Shown here in pieces: positions 1 to 8,076 of a DNA stretch of 64,000 bases. The stretch is from an uncultured Ruminococcus sp. GTDB lineage: Bacteria > Bacillota > Clostridia > Oscillospirales > Ruminococcaceae. The notes under the pieces were generated by a model. It was not told the DNA's origin and searched no databases. It was given only the letters and a program-made list of their open reading frames with translations. The position numbers were made by a program, and so were the translations under genes. Positions within the stretch are counted from its first letter, which is position 1, and every line of letters begins with the position of its first letter. The stretch is from the NCBI GenBank assembly GCA_934474025.1, contig CAKSMF010000001.1, positions 496,001 to 560,000 of the forward strand, read 5' to 3'.

Positions 1-615
1 TGCTATAGTTTCTTCACTGTGCAGACATCTTTTAACAGCGGATATAACTGTATTTTTATCGTTATTTCTTGTTATTTCTGCTAATAAATTCAGAGCAGAA
101 TATCTTATAGTATAATCTTCACTTTCAATGAATTCAAGTATTTCAGGTAAAACTTTTACATAATTTAAGTAGTACATTCCACATAAACAATATAGTTTAC
201 AACGTTCTGACTTTTCGGAAAATAGTATTCCGGATAAGAATTGTATACTGGCACTGTAATCTGAATATATGCAATGTGCAACCTTACTCCATGAAAATAT
301 AGCATAACTGCGAGCTACATTATCTGTTTCACTTTGAATTGCCTGATAAAGTGTTTTTTCAGTACGCTTGCATGAAAACGATGAAAGAGCATCATAAGTT
401 TCAGTTCTTACAAAGGCATCAGTATCATTACAAAGATTGATAAGCAAATCCAATGAATCCTGTGTCTGAAAATTTTTAAGCATACAAGCACATCTGCTAC
501 GCACGATATTATTTTCATCTGTAATATACTTGCATAATGTATGGAAATTTTCATCATTGAAAGTTTCTGAATTTTCCATGGAATCTATCAGACTGATTTT
601 TTCTTTTATTGTCAT
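1..615 (-). CDS. HEAT-repeat-like protein, N-terminal part (runs off left edge)
   Basis: An open frame of 205 codons begins at 615 and is still open at the window edge. The product is almost entirely alpha-helical, with repeated helical pairs such as 'CKYITDENNIVRSRCA', 'VRTETYDALSSFSCK' and 'YTIRYSALNLLAEITRN', the pattern of HEAT/ARM repeats. Such proteins are scaffolds; no enzymatic motif is visible. The start is supported by AAAGGAG about 9 nt upstream, and the ATG shares one base with the stop of the AIM24 gene (TGATG), which indicates translational coupling. It is the third gene of the terD unit. The specific function is unknown. Confidence 0.7.
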   Translation of the reverse strand, partial: MTIKEKISLIDSMENSETFNDENFHTLCKYITDENNIVRSRCACMLKNFQTQDSLDLLINLCNDTDAFVRTETYDALSSFSCKRTEKTLYQAIQSETDNVARSYAIFSWSKVAHCIYSDYSASIQFLSGILFSEKSERCKLYCLCGMYYLNYVKVLPEILEFIESEDYTIRYSALNLLAEITRNNDKNTVISAVKRCLHSEETIA

Positions 616-1358
616 CAATATAATCTCCTTTGTGTAGATGGTCTGCTACCGGAACGGTTTCCGTCAATTGAAATATCAAGTCCGGACGTTCTTTCAGTTG
701 GCTGTATTATAACAGTTGCCGGACAGTTTGATGCCCATTCAAACATATATGATTCTCCGGAACTTTGTCCGATAAAGTTACGCCATGAAACGTCCATTTT
801 AATTCCGGGGTCTGCACCAATCCAGCAAACAACGGCATCAGGGTCAGCTTCAAGTGTTGAACCATTGTGAATGTTACTTAGTACAAGCGGGTTGCCGTCA
901 ACAAGAACAGCTACATAAGCGTTGTTTCCTTTTCCGGTAAGAGTAGATGTTGCAACACCTTTTTGTGAAATAACACCTTGTCCGAGGAATCTTACACTAT
1001 AATCACAGTCTCTTGTAAATGCAAGTATATTTTCGCTTTCTACAGAGAGAACTTCTCCGTTTTCGAGTCGGTATACAACAACGTGTTGTTGGTCGTTTGC
1101 ATAATATGTAATACTATCTCCGCTAAATTCTACTTTCATAAGAGGGAGATTTTCACCTGTAAAACGTCTTGCAAGCTGTCCTAAAAAAGCTCGTCCGGCG
1201 TTTTCCTGAGGACCTAAAAGAACTTTAGTGAACTTGTAATTTTTTGCTCCGAAGCATTCTCCGCCTATAAATGCACCAGCTTTAGTGAAAATATAATCAG
1301 AACCGCCTTCACAAGTAACCATAAGACATAATTCATTAAGAGTTTCAAATTTTATCAT
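615..1358 (-). CDS. AIM24 family protein
   Basis: The 247-residue product resembles the AIM24 / TIGR00266 family: a Gly-rich beta-strand protein with segments such as 'KAGAFIGGECFGAKNY', 'LGQLARRFTGENLPLM' and 'VLSVESENILAFTRD'. The family forms beta-prism-like folds and has no defined enzymatic activity. It often travels with TerD, and does so here, 12 nt downstream of terD. There are no membrane segments or signal peptide, so it is probably cytoplasmic. The family call comes from overall pattern recognition rather than a catalytic signature. Confidence 0.75.
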   Translation of the reverse strand: MIKFETLNELCLMVTCEGGSDYIFTKAGAFIGGECFGAKNYKFTKVLLGPQENAGRAFLGQLARRFTGENLPLMKVEFSGDSITYYANDQQHVVVYRLENGEVLSVESENILAFTRDCDYSVRFLGQGVISQKGVATSTLTGKGNNAYVAVLVDGNPLVLSNIHNGSTLEADPDAVVCWIGADPGIKMDVSWRNFIGQSSGESYMFEWASNCPATVIIQPTERTSGLDISIDGNRSGSRPSTQRRLY

Positions 1359-1370
1359 AAAAAAATCCTT

Positions 1371-2162
1371 TCATATAAGATTTACGCCATACATGGCACA
1401 GAAACCGGCTAAATCCCTTGCAACTCCTGAACCAACAGCGTTAAATTTCCATTCGCCTTTATAGAGATATAATTCACCAAGAACCATTGCAGTAACATTA
1501 TTATAGCATTCGTCCAGTTGGAAACGTGCGGTTTCAGTATTTCTGGTATCAATCATTCTTGCGTAAATGTTTGAGGTCATGCCGAAATTGAGACCTTTTT
1601 CAACAGCCTCATAAATAGTTACTGAAAAAACTATTTTCTGCACAGAGGGATTTATTTTACGGAAATCAACAGTTATAACAGCGTCATCATCAGTTTGACC
1701 GGTATAATATTTAACGCTGTTATCGGGACTTGTTGTTTGTCCGTAAAATATAAACCATTCGTCACCTAAAACTTTACCATTATTTCCAATTAGAAAAGCT
1801 GATGCATCAAGTTCACAGCGGGAATCGAGGATATCCCAGCCGAGAGCAATTTTCAATCCGCACTTATCGGATATGGGAAATCTCTGTCCTTTGTGTAAAA
1901 AGACGTTTCCGGTTGGAATGTTGCGTTGTTTTTTGACCGGTTTTATCGGAGCAGGGGAGGGGGAAGCTACTGATATAACCGGTTGCCGAGAACTTGTTTT
2001 TACTGTTGGTTGATGTTGATTTTTCTGAACTGTTTTTTTGAATGCGTCATTATTGAGTGTGTTTTTGTCGAAACTTTTCCGGACATTCATAAAACCACAT
2101 TTGTCCGAAAGCGAATTACGGTCAAGTGTGGCAGATTTTTTCATAGGTACTTCAAAAGCCAT
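1371..2162 (-). CDS. terD: TerD family stress protein with N-terminal extension
   Basis: Residues about 86-263 form a TerD domain, a calcium-binding beta-sandwich found in tellurite/stress-response systems. Hallmarks are 'HKGQRFPISDKCGLKIALGW' at the domain start, then the acidic 'DDDAVITVDFRKI' and 'NFGMTSNIYARMID'. Residues 1-85 are unusual for the family: a short segment containing 'LSDKCGFMNV' (about 18-27) and a Pro/Ser/Lys-rich linker (about 45-85). The SDKCG pentapeptide occurs twice, at 19-23 and 98-102. AGGAGG sits 7-8 nt before the ATG. It is the first gene of a unit with AIM24 and HEAT genes, and has its own sigma-A-like promoter. Confidence 0.88.
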   Translation of the reverse strand: MAFEVPMKKSATLDRNSLSDKCGFMNVRKSFDKNTLNNDAFKKTVQKNQHQPTVKTSSRQPVISVASPSPAPIKPVKKQRNIPTGNVFLHKGQRFPISDKCGLKIALGWDILDSRCELDASAFLIGNNGKVLGDEWFIFYGQTTSPDNSVKYYTGQTDDDAVITVDFRKINPSVQKIVFSVTIYEAVEKGLNFGMTSNIYARMIDTRNTETARFQLDECYNNVTAMVLGELYLYKGEWKFNAVGSGVARDLAGFCAMYGVNLI

Positions 2163-2190
2163 TAAACATACCTCCTATAATATTATACTG

Positions 2191-2219
2191 ATTATACCAT
2201 AATACTGAATAAAAGTCAA
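2191..2219 (-). promoter_or_regulatory. sigma-A-like promoter of the terD unit
   Basis: On the minus strand TTGACT (2219-2214) is followed after exactly 17 nt by TATAAT (2196-2191), about 28 nt before the terD start. It lies between the manA terminator and terD, so the terD-AIM24-HEAT unit can be transcribed independently of the kinase-PP2C-manA unit. Confidence 0.85.
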
Positions 2220-2229
2220 TTAAGCAAAA

Positions 2230-2256
2230 AGACCACAAAAAAATATTTTGCGGTCT
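2230..2256 (-). terminator. intrinsic terminator after manA
   Basis: Stem AGACCGCAAAA / TTTTGTGGTCT (one mismatch) on the minus strand, followed directly by a run of T. It sits just past the manA stop codon and just upstream of the terD promoter. Confidence 0.8.
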
Positions 2257-2261
2257 GTTAA

Positions 2262-3209
2262 TCAGCATTCTATTTTAAGAATTTCTGTTTTTCCATTGAC
2301 TTCAATCTTGCCTATTCCGGCTGGAAGAAATATACAATCTCCTTTTTTTACTGAAACAGAATCATTGGAACTTTTTATAATACCTTCTCCGTTAGTGAAA
2401 AGCATTACACGAAATGTCAGTGAATCAACTTCAAAATCATATTCAGTGTTAACATTTATTTTATCTGTTCTGAAATAATTGCAATCACATAATGTTACAG
2501 ATGAATATTCCGGACAGTCATAATAATTAAAAGGCTTTATTTTTTCTGCGGGACAAAGTTTCATAACATCAAGTGCCTTTTCAAGATGAAGTTCACGTTT
2601 ATTTCCGTTGCTGTCAGTTCTGTCATAATCATAAACTCTGTATGTGACATTTGAACTTTGTTGTATTTCAGCAATGACAGCTCCACGACCGATTGCATGA
2701 ACTGTTCCTGACGGGATATAAAAAACATCTCCCTTGTGAATTTCCTCATAATGAAGATAATCTGTAATAGTTCCGTTATAAACTGCATTTCTGGCGGTTT
2801 CGGGTGATATTTCGTTTTCAAACCCGTATATTAGACCGGCTGATTCATCGGCTTCAAGAACGTACCACATTTCATTTTTTCCGTTTTGGTTTTCGTGAAT
2901 GCGAGCATAGTTATCATCGGGGTGTACTTGTATGGATAAATCTTTTCCGGCATCTATAAATTTTACAAGTATCGGAAATTCTTCTGTGTTATTTTTTCCG
3001 AGATATTCAGGATACTTTTTTATTACATCATAAAGAGTTTTTCCGGAATGTTCTCCGGTTGATACAATGCTTAAACCGTCATGATGTGCAGAGCATTCCC
3101 ATGTTTCAGAAACACGTTCCATATCATTGGATTTTCCGTATTCCTTTATAAGTTTTGTTCCGCCCCATATATAGTTTTTTAATGCTGGACGAAGTTTCAT
3201 TATATCCAT
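2262..3209 (-). CDS. manA: mannose-6-phosphate isomerase, class I
   Basis: Type I phosphomannose isomerase (315 aa, the usual short Firmicute form) interconverting mannose-6-P and fructose-6-P. Visible signatures are 'NYIWGG' near residue 12, the metal-binding 'QVHPDD' at 94-99, 'KNEMWYVL' at 111-118, and 'YIPSGTVHAIGRGAV' further on, which supplies the second metal His. It is the last gene of a unit with a kinase-like protein and a PP2C phosphatase, 29 nt after the phosphatase gene. The start is preceded by AAAGGAG. Why it is linked to the signalling pair is not evident from sequence; it may simply be co-transcribed. Confidence 0.93.
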   Translation of the reverse strand: MDIMKLRPALKNYIWGGTKLIKEYGKSNDMERVSETWECSAHHDGLSIVSTGEHSGKTLYDVIKKYPEYLGKNNTEEFPILVKFIDAGKDLSIQVHPDDNYARIHENQNGKNEMWYVLEADESAGLIYGFENEISPETARNAVYNGTITDYLHYEEIHKGDVFYIPSGTVHAIGRGAVIAEIQQSSNVTYRVYDYDRTDSNGNKRELHLEKALDVMKLCPAEKIKPFNYYDCPEYSSVTLCDCNYFRTDKINVNTEYDFEVDSLTFRVMLFTNGEGIIKSSNDSVSVKKGDCIFLPAGIGKIEVNGKTEILKIEC

Positions 3210-3238
3210 TAAAATTGCTCCTTTCAGAAAACCTTCTG

Positions 3239-4111
3239 TTAATTTTTGTTTGACTTGCTGTCTTCTATTTTTCTGCGGAGAGTATCGCTGTTTGTTTTTG
3301 CAATAATGCTGTCATAAACACATGAAAGTGAAATATCATCTTCTGTACCGAAGTGTGTTCTTTTGGTTATGTTTTTTACAACGGACGTTTCAAATACTTC
3401 CTTGTCATAAAGCCTGCTTGCAATTATTGTGTGATAATTCAGAAAGTCATGGTCACTTCCGAATGATGTATATAGTCCGTCTGTTGAAACAAACAAAGCA
3501 AGTATTTTTTTGCTGTCGGTGTAAAAGTGACTGAACATTGATGAGGCATTTTTATTGCATATAGATGCCGTAATATTAGCTGGATTAGCTTCTTCATAAT
3601 CTATAATCATAACTGCTCTGCCGTCTTCCAGAACAGCAATAAGGCTTCCGTCACCAATCTGAAACCCGAATGTAAAGTTTTTTCCCATAACTGCAACGAC
3701 CAATGTTGTACCGTAGTAGGATTCAACAGGAATTTTATTAAATTCATCTTCGGTAAATTGTTTAAGTTCGCTTTCTGTAACCGGATTTTCTGAAAGATGA
3801 TTTATAACTTTTTTATGCCACCGTGCAATAACTTGTTTTTCGATATTATGAATTATCATATCGTGATTTTTAGGAAGTTCAGCGGTTATACTGTCGTAAT
3901 CAGAACAGAAGTTACTGATAGTTTCAATAGCAGATTCCACCGCAATACGTGAACCAATATGACTTCTGAAATGCTTTTTGCTACCGTGACCGTCTGCAAC
4001 AACTGCTACTGAAAAGTTTTCATATACCTTATATGCAGAACTGTCCTGACAAACGATATTCTTTTTTACATGACTTGCTCCAATTACTGAACAGTTGAAA
4101 CCATTGAACAT
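3239..4111 (-). CDS. PP2C-family Ser/Thr protein phosphatase
   Basis: A 290-residue PP2C-like phosphatase. The metal-binding signature 'VVADGHGS' lies at about 37-44, an upstream 'CQDSS' provides the first conserved Asp, and 'LFVSTDGLYTSFG' is the C-terminal DG motif. The protein is soluble with no extra domain. It lies 18 nt downstream of the kinase-like gene, the arrangement seen for the phosphatase-kinase pair of TerY-P modules in Ter stress systems. It would be expected to reverse phosphorylation by its partner or another kinase. Confidence 0.88.
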   Translation of the reverse strand: MFNGFNCSVIGASHVKKNIVCQDSSAYKVYENFSVAVVADGHGSKKHFRSHIGSRIAVESAIETISNFCSDYDSITAELPKNHDMIIHNIEKQVIARWHKKVINHLSENPVTESELKQFTEDEFNKIPVESYYGTTLVVAVMGKNFTFGFQIGDGSLIAVLEDGRAVMIIDYEEANPANITASICNKNASSMFSHFYTDSKKILALFVSTDGLYTSFGSDHDFLNYHTIIASRLYDKEVFETSVVKNITKRTHFGTEDDISLSCVYDSIIAKTNSDTLRRKIEDSKSNKN

Positions 4112-4129
4112 ATATTTTCCTCTTTTCGT

Positions 4130-5473
4130 TTATAGATACGCACGGACTTTGCCAAAATCAATTTCAAGTCCCTGCCATACCGGAAAACCTTTTCCTGAAG
4201 CGATATCATGAAATAAACCGTCTGGCAGTCTTACTTTCCATTTTTTATCTGAGACATTTTTTATACCCATAAGACCCTTTTGTATTTTATTTTCAACAAG
4301 TTCTCCTGCAATTTTAAGAAAATCTTCACAATAAGGTTCTATTTCGCATTCAAAGATTTTACAGCCTATATATAGTGGCATGGGATATACTCTGTTTGTG
4401 AATTTCATTGAGGCAAATTTTATTCCGCATACAGGACAAGTGAAAACTTCATCATCAGATTTGCCGAGAATTGATATAAAATGACTTTTTCCGCATATAC
4501 AAGTAAGAATTTCAGACCTTAAACGTATAAATGTATTTTGCCATTCTTCAAATGAAATACGTTTATCAGGATTTTTTATACCTTCAGTAAAAGTCTGAAC
4601 AAAAATATCTTTTATATACTGCGGATACTGATTCCAGAATTTTATAACATTGTCATGTATTCCTCTTATAGGGCGATTTGAAGAATTATTAGGGTCATAA
4701 ATAAAAACTGCTTCTGAACTGTAATGTTTAGCAAGTTGTTTTTCATTAAGACAAACGTCCATTACAGTTTTTTCGCCTTCAAATGGGTCACCTCTGAAAA
4801 GCAGTCGGAAGAGAATTATTGCAAGAGAGTATATATTTGAATTATTATCCGGAATATTACCTAAAAGTACTTCAGGAGCTTTATATATAGTTCTTATCTG
4901 CATATCAAGATTTGTATCAAAAGAAGCGATTGTATCACAGTCATTTATAAGTACTGCACCGGTATCAGTATTTATAAAAAAACTGCCCTCACCGAGTCCC
5001 TGAAAGCTTTTTCCGGCTTTGCTTATCTGACTGAAAGCATTTATAATATTGAGAACAGCTGTAACCATTGCATACAAACTGGTAAAACGTACTTTTTTCT
5101 TTGCAAGATGACCTGTTACTGTATCATTAACAAGTTTATAACCATTTATAATATCGGCAAAATATTCAAAACTATCCGGTTTGAACTCTAAAAAATAGCC
5201 AAAAGCACCGGTTTCGGAATCAACTTTTGTCATATATTCAGGCCATAAAAACTTTTTATTGGGAGCACCATCTTTGATATTATTTTTTATATTTTCATGA
5301 ATTTTATCAAGATTATCAATTTTGTTGGTATCGTACCATTTTAGAGCCATTTTTCTGCCATTGTACTCCACAAGATAAACTGTACTCTGCTTACCCTCTC
5401 CAATAATACCGATAACTTTAGCTTTACCGCCGAATTCTGTTTCGACTTCCTGACCTATATGCGGTTCAAACAT
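4130..5473 (-). CDS. Ter-associated protein kinase-like protein with zinc ribbon; probable pseudokinase
   Basis: The 447-residue protein has a kinase-like fold in residues about 15-320: a Gly-rich loop 'GEGKQSTVYLV' (25-35), the ATP-anchoring Lys in 'MALKWY' (K45), an activation-loop acidic motif 'NDCD' (177-180) and 'KAPE' (198-201). Residues 325-350 form a Cys4 zinc ribbon (CICG ... CPVCG). Where the catalytic HRD-type Asp is expected, the sequence reads 'FQGLGEGSFFIN' (157-168), with Gly at the Asp position, so phosphotransfer may be lost. AAAGGAG precedes the start. It heads a unit with PP2C and manA. The family resembles kinases of TerY-P modules; no vWA (TerY) gene is in the window. Confidence 0.78.
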   Translation of the reverse strand: MFEPHIGQEVETEFGGKAKVIGIIGEGKQSTVYLVEYNGRKMALKWYDTNKIDNLDKIHENIKNNIKDGAPNKKFLWPEYMTKVDSETGAFGYFLEFKPDSFEYFADIINGYKLVNDTVTGHLAKKKVRFTSLYAMVTAVLNIINAFSQISKAGKSFQGLGEGSFFINTDTGAVLINDCDTIASFDTNLDMQIRTIYKAPEVLLGNIPDNNSNIYSLAIILFRLLFRGDPFEGEKTVMDVCLNEKQLAKHYSSEAVFIYDPNNSSNRPIRGIHDNVIKFWNQYPQYIKDIFVQTFTEGIKNPDKRISFEEWQNTFIRLRSEILTCICGKSHFISILGKSDDEVFTCPVCGIKFASMKFTNRVYPMPLYIGCKIFECEIEPYCEDFLKIAGELVENKIQKGLMGIKNVSDKKWKVRLPDGLFHDIASGKGFPVWQGLEIDFGKVRAYL

Positions 5474-5489
5474 TAAAATCTCCTTTCAT

Positions 5490-5504
5490 GGTCAACCCCT
5501 GACC
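5490..5504 (-). promoter_or_regulatory. small inverted repeat in 5' UTR of the kinase-like gene
   Basis: GGTCA-ACCCC-TGACC is a perfect 5-bp inverted repeat between the promoter and the start codon of the kinase-like gene. It could be a small hairpin in the leader or an operator. Function is unproven. Confidence 0.35.
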
Positions 5505-5535
5505 CATATTTTTTCCGTCCAATCATATAGAATAT

Positions 5536-5564
5536 ATTTTATCATCTATTTTATATTTTGTCAA
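5536..5564 (-). promoter_or_regulatory. sigma-A-like promoter of kinase-PP2C-manA unit
   Basis: Minus-strand TTGACA (5564-5559), 17-nt spacer, TAAAAT (5541-5536). It is back to back with the promoter of the nucleotidyltransferase gene; only 15 bp separate the two -35 boxes. Confidence 0.82.
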
Positions 5565-5579
5565 GATAAATTTTCAGCC

Positions 5580-5608
5580 TTGACAACAAGAATATATGAT
5601 GTTATAAT
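5580..5608 (+). promoter_or_regulatory. sigma-A-like promoter of nucleotidyltransferase gene
   Basis: TTGACA (5580-5585), 17-nt spacer, TATAAT (5603-5608): consensus in both boxes. The two divergent -35 regions form a perfect 7-bp inverted repeat, TGTCAAG (5559-5565) and CTTGACA (5579-5585). Confidence 0.88.
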
Positions 5609-5641
5609 AAATTCCATAATAGCTATAAAAAGGGTGATAAT

Positions 5642-6403
5642 ATGTCAATAAAATCAAATATTATGAATAAGCTTTCAGAAATAGAAAGAGCCGAAAATAT
5701 TATTATACTTCATGCAATAGAATCAGGGAGCAGGGCATGGGGATTTGCTTCACCTGACAGCGATTATGATGTAAGATTTATATATGTTCGTCAGAAAAAC
5801 GATTACCTCCGGCTTGAAAAAAAACGTGATGTAATTGAATGGGAAATCAATGATATATATGATATTAATGGTTGGGATATTTCAAAAGTTTTAAAATTGT
5901 TGCATAATTCAAACTTGACTGCATTTGAATGGCTTAATTCACCAGTAATTTATCGTACCCATGACATTATAAAGGAAATTTTACCCGAATTGAATAAATA
6001 TTTTTCGTGTAAATCAGGATTGTATCATTATTTGGGAGAAGCAGTAGCAACTTGTAAATACCTTAAAAGTGATGAAATAAAATTCAAGAAATATTTTTAT
6101 GTAATACGCTGTTTATTGGCTTGTAAGTGGATTATTGAAAAACAGACTCCACCACCTGTGCCGTTTCAGGAACTCGTTGATAGTGTGGCAGAAGAAAATA
6201 TAAAGCCTGTTATTGCAGAACTCGTCCGTATTAAGACTAACATTCCTGAAACTCAAAAGGGAAATCATATTCCGGAACTTGATGAATATATTAAAAATAA
6301 TATTCCGGAAATAAAAAAATATGCAGATTCAATTCCATGTGATAAAAATAACGACTGGTCATTGCTGGACGAAATTTTCTTAAAGTGTATCGATTTGTTC
6401 TGA
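5642..6403 (+). CDS. predicted nucleotidyltransferase (PF10127/COG3541 type)
   Basis: A 253-residue protein with the pol-beta-type nucleotidyltransferase signature 'GSRAWGFASPDSDYDVRFIY' at about 29-48, where Gly-Ser is followed by the DxD metal-binding pair. The length and the Trp-containing motif match the PF10127 (RlaP-like) family, whose members probably transfer nucleotides to RNA or small substrates; the substrate here is unknown. GGGTGATA precedes the ATG. It is a single-gene unit between a strong promoter and a bidirectional terminator, divergent from the Ter-linked kinase unit. Confidence 0.82.
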   Translation: MSIKSNIMNKLSEIERAENIIILHAIESGSRAWGFASPDSDYDVRFIYVRQKNDYLRLEKKRDVIEWEINDIYDINGWDISKVLKLLHNSNLTAFEWLNSPVIYRTHDIIKEILPELNKYFSCKSGLYHYLGEAVATCKYLKSDEIKFKKYFYVIRCLLACKWIIEKQTPPPVPFQELVDSVAEENIKPVIAELVRIKTNIPETQKGNHIPELDEYIKNNIPEIKKYADSIPCDKNNDWSLLDEIFLKCIDLF

Positions 6404-6409
6404 ATAAAA

Positions 6410-6440
6410 AACTCCCCGATAAACAGGGAGTTCTTTTTTT
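6410..6440. terminator. bidirectional intrinsic terminator
   Basis: AACTCCC (6410-6416) pairs with GGGAGTT (6426-6432), flanked by an A-run on the left and a T-run on the right. It separates the convergent nucleotidyltransferase and GH3 genes and can serve both strands. Confidence 0.85.
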
Positions 6441-8043
6441 AGAATAAGCCAAGTTCGTACTTCTGGTTAAGAATACGTGTAACACTTTCATCAATTCTGT
6501 CTTCTGAAATTTCACCGCTTTCAACAGCATTGCAAACAGCATTGACAGCTTCATTTAAATCTTTTGGCATAAGGATAATATCAATTCCTGCTTTTACAGA
6601 CATTACAGCAGATTCTCCGGACGAGTAAACATTTGAAATGGTATTCATTTGCTGAGCATCTGTTATTGCAATTCCATCAAAACCAAGTTCACCTCTAAGG
6701 TATTCCGTAACAGCAGTATATGACAAATCGGCAGGCAAATTATCTTCAAATCCGGTCACAATCTGATGACTTACCATTACAAAATCAACACCGGCATTTA
6801 TTCCTGTTTCAAATGGTATAAATTCATTTTCACGGAGTTGGTCAACAGTTCTGTCTATTATAACAAAAGAATCTTCATGAGTGTTTCCGTCTTCTGCACC
6901 AAGTCCAGGAAAATGTTTCAAAGTAGCAGAAACTCCGGCGTCCTGAAGTCCGGTGGCAACGCTTGTAGCCATATTTGCAACTATGCTTGGGTCACTACTG
7001 AAAATACGGTTTCCGAGTTCATTGTATTCATTGATATTTACGTCAGCAACTGGTGCAAAATCAAGATTAAATCCAAGTGCTTTGAGGTCTGAACCTATTG
7101 TATAACCGATATTATAACCTTGTCCGGCGTCATTGAATTCTCCGTAATACTGCATATTACAGAATGCTGTTGTACCGAGTTTCTGGGCAACACGTGCAAC
7201 AGTTCCGCCTTCTTCATCAACGGCTGTAAAGATTCCCACACCGCTTGAATCCTTTGCGTATTGCTGAACGTTTTCAAGCATACTCTGAGTTTGAGGAACA
7301 GAAACAAGGTTATCTGCAAAATAAATTATTCCGCCTACCGGATAATTTTCAATAGCGTTTTTAGTAGTTTCACCGGAAGCAGTTGTCGGATAAACTCCTG
7401 TAAGCTGTTCCGGAGTTACCATAAACATCTGATAAACTTTTTCTTCAAGTGTCATCTGTTCGAGAAGAGCTTGCGGATTGTCAGGCTTTGGAGCTGTTGT
7501 TGTGGTGGTAGTTGTAGTAGTAACCGTAGTAGTTGTCGTTGTTGTTTTAGAAGTAGTAACCTTTGCAGAAGTAGTTGAAGTAGTTTTTGGTATTGATTTT
7601 GAAGTTGTGGCAGTGGTTGTTGGAATAGCATTTGTAGAAGTGGTTGTAGTTTTATTAGAATTTCTTGTTGTAAGACCATTTGTATTCAAGTTTGGATTAA
7701 CTGGTACAGGGTGAGTTGTTCCACGCTGTATACCGGAATCGTTATGTACTGTTGCATAAGTGGTTTTTGGAGCGTATTCAACTTGTGAACGTGTTGTAGT
7801 GGTAACAACAGATGATATATCAGCAGTTCTCCCGACTGTAATAGTGTTTACTGAAACTGTGTGTCCCTTTGAAGAAGAAACAGTTGTATTTGTGGTAGTA
7901 GTTTCAGTGAGTGTTGTTTCTGTAGGAATATTTGTTTGTTCGTTCATAACAGGAATATCCTGCATATCCTGTACAACCTGCCCACAGCCTGTAAGAGTTA
8001 TCAGAGCAACAAGTACTGTTAATTTTTTTCTGAAATCTTTCAT
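6439..8043 (-). CDS. glycoside hydrolase family 3 lipoprotein (NagZ-like) with Thr-rich linker
   Basis: A 534-residue exported lipoprotein: hydrophobic signal ending in the lipobox 'LTGC' (Cys20), a Thr/Ser-rich linker over about 40-190 with long Thr runs, then a GH3 N-terminal-type catalytic domain. Such enzymes are usually beta-N-acetylglucosaminidases that act on muropeptides or glycans. The motif 'LKHFPGLGAEDGNTHEDS' corresponds to the KHFPG(H/L)G-x4-D(S/T)H signature, but Asn replaces the Asp of the Asp-His dyad. 'FDGIAITDAQQM' carries the likely nucleophile Asp. AAGGGGG precedes the start. It lies 33 nt after queF and may be transcribed with it. Confidence 0.85.
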   Translation of the reverse strand: MKDFRKKLTVLVALITLTGCGQVVQDMQDIPVMNEQTNIPTETTLTETTTTNTTVSSSKGHTVSVNTITVGRTADISSVVTTTTRSQVEYAPKTTYATVHNDSGIQRGTTHPVPVNPNLNTNGLTTRNSNKTTTTSTNAIPTTTATTSKSIPKTTSTTSAKVTTSKTTTTTTTVTTTTTTTTTAPKPDNPQALLEQMTLEEKVYQMFMVTPEQLTGVYPTTASGETTKNAIENYPVGGIIYFADNLVSVPQTQSMLENVQQYAKDSSGVGIFTAVDEEGGTVARVAQKLGTTAFCNMQYYGEFNDAGQGYNIGYTIGSDLKALGFNLDFAPVADVNINEYNELGNRIFSSDPSIVANMATSVATGLQDAGVSATLKHFPGLGAEDGNTHEDSFVIIDRTVDQLRENEFIPFETGINAGVDFVMVSHQIVTGFEDNLPADLSYTAVTEYLRGELGFDGIAITDAQQMNTISNVYSSGESAVMSVKAGIDIILMPKDLNEAVNAVCNAVESGEISEDRIDESVTRILNQKYELGLF

Positions 8044-8076
8044 TTTGTTATCCCCCTTATTGTTTAGAGTACGTTT

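Noticed and set aside
7478..7714. Open frames opposite the GH3 Thr-rich linker (Val-rich translations)
   Set aside because: They arise because Thr codons (ACN) read as Val-type codons on the other strand; no ribosome site, no family similarity.
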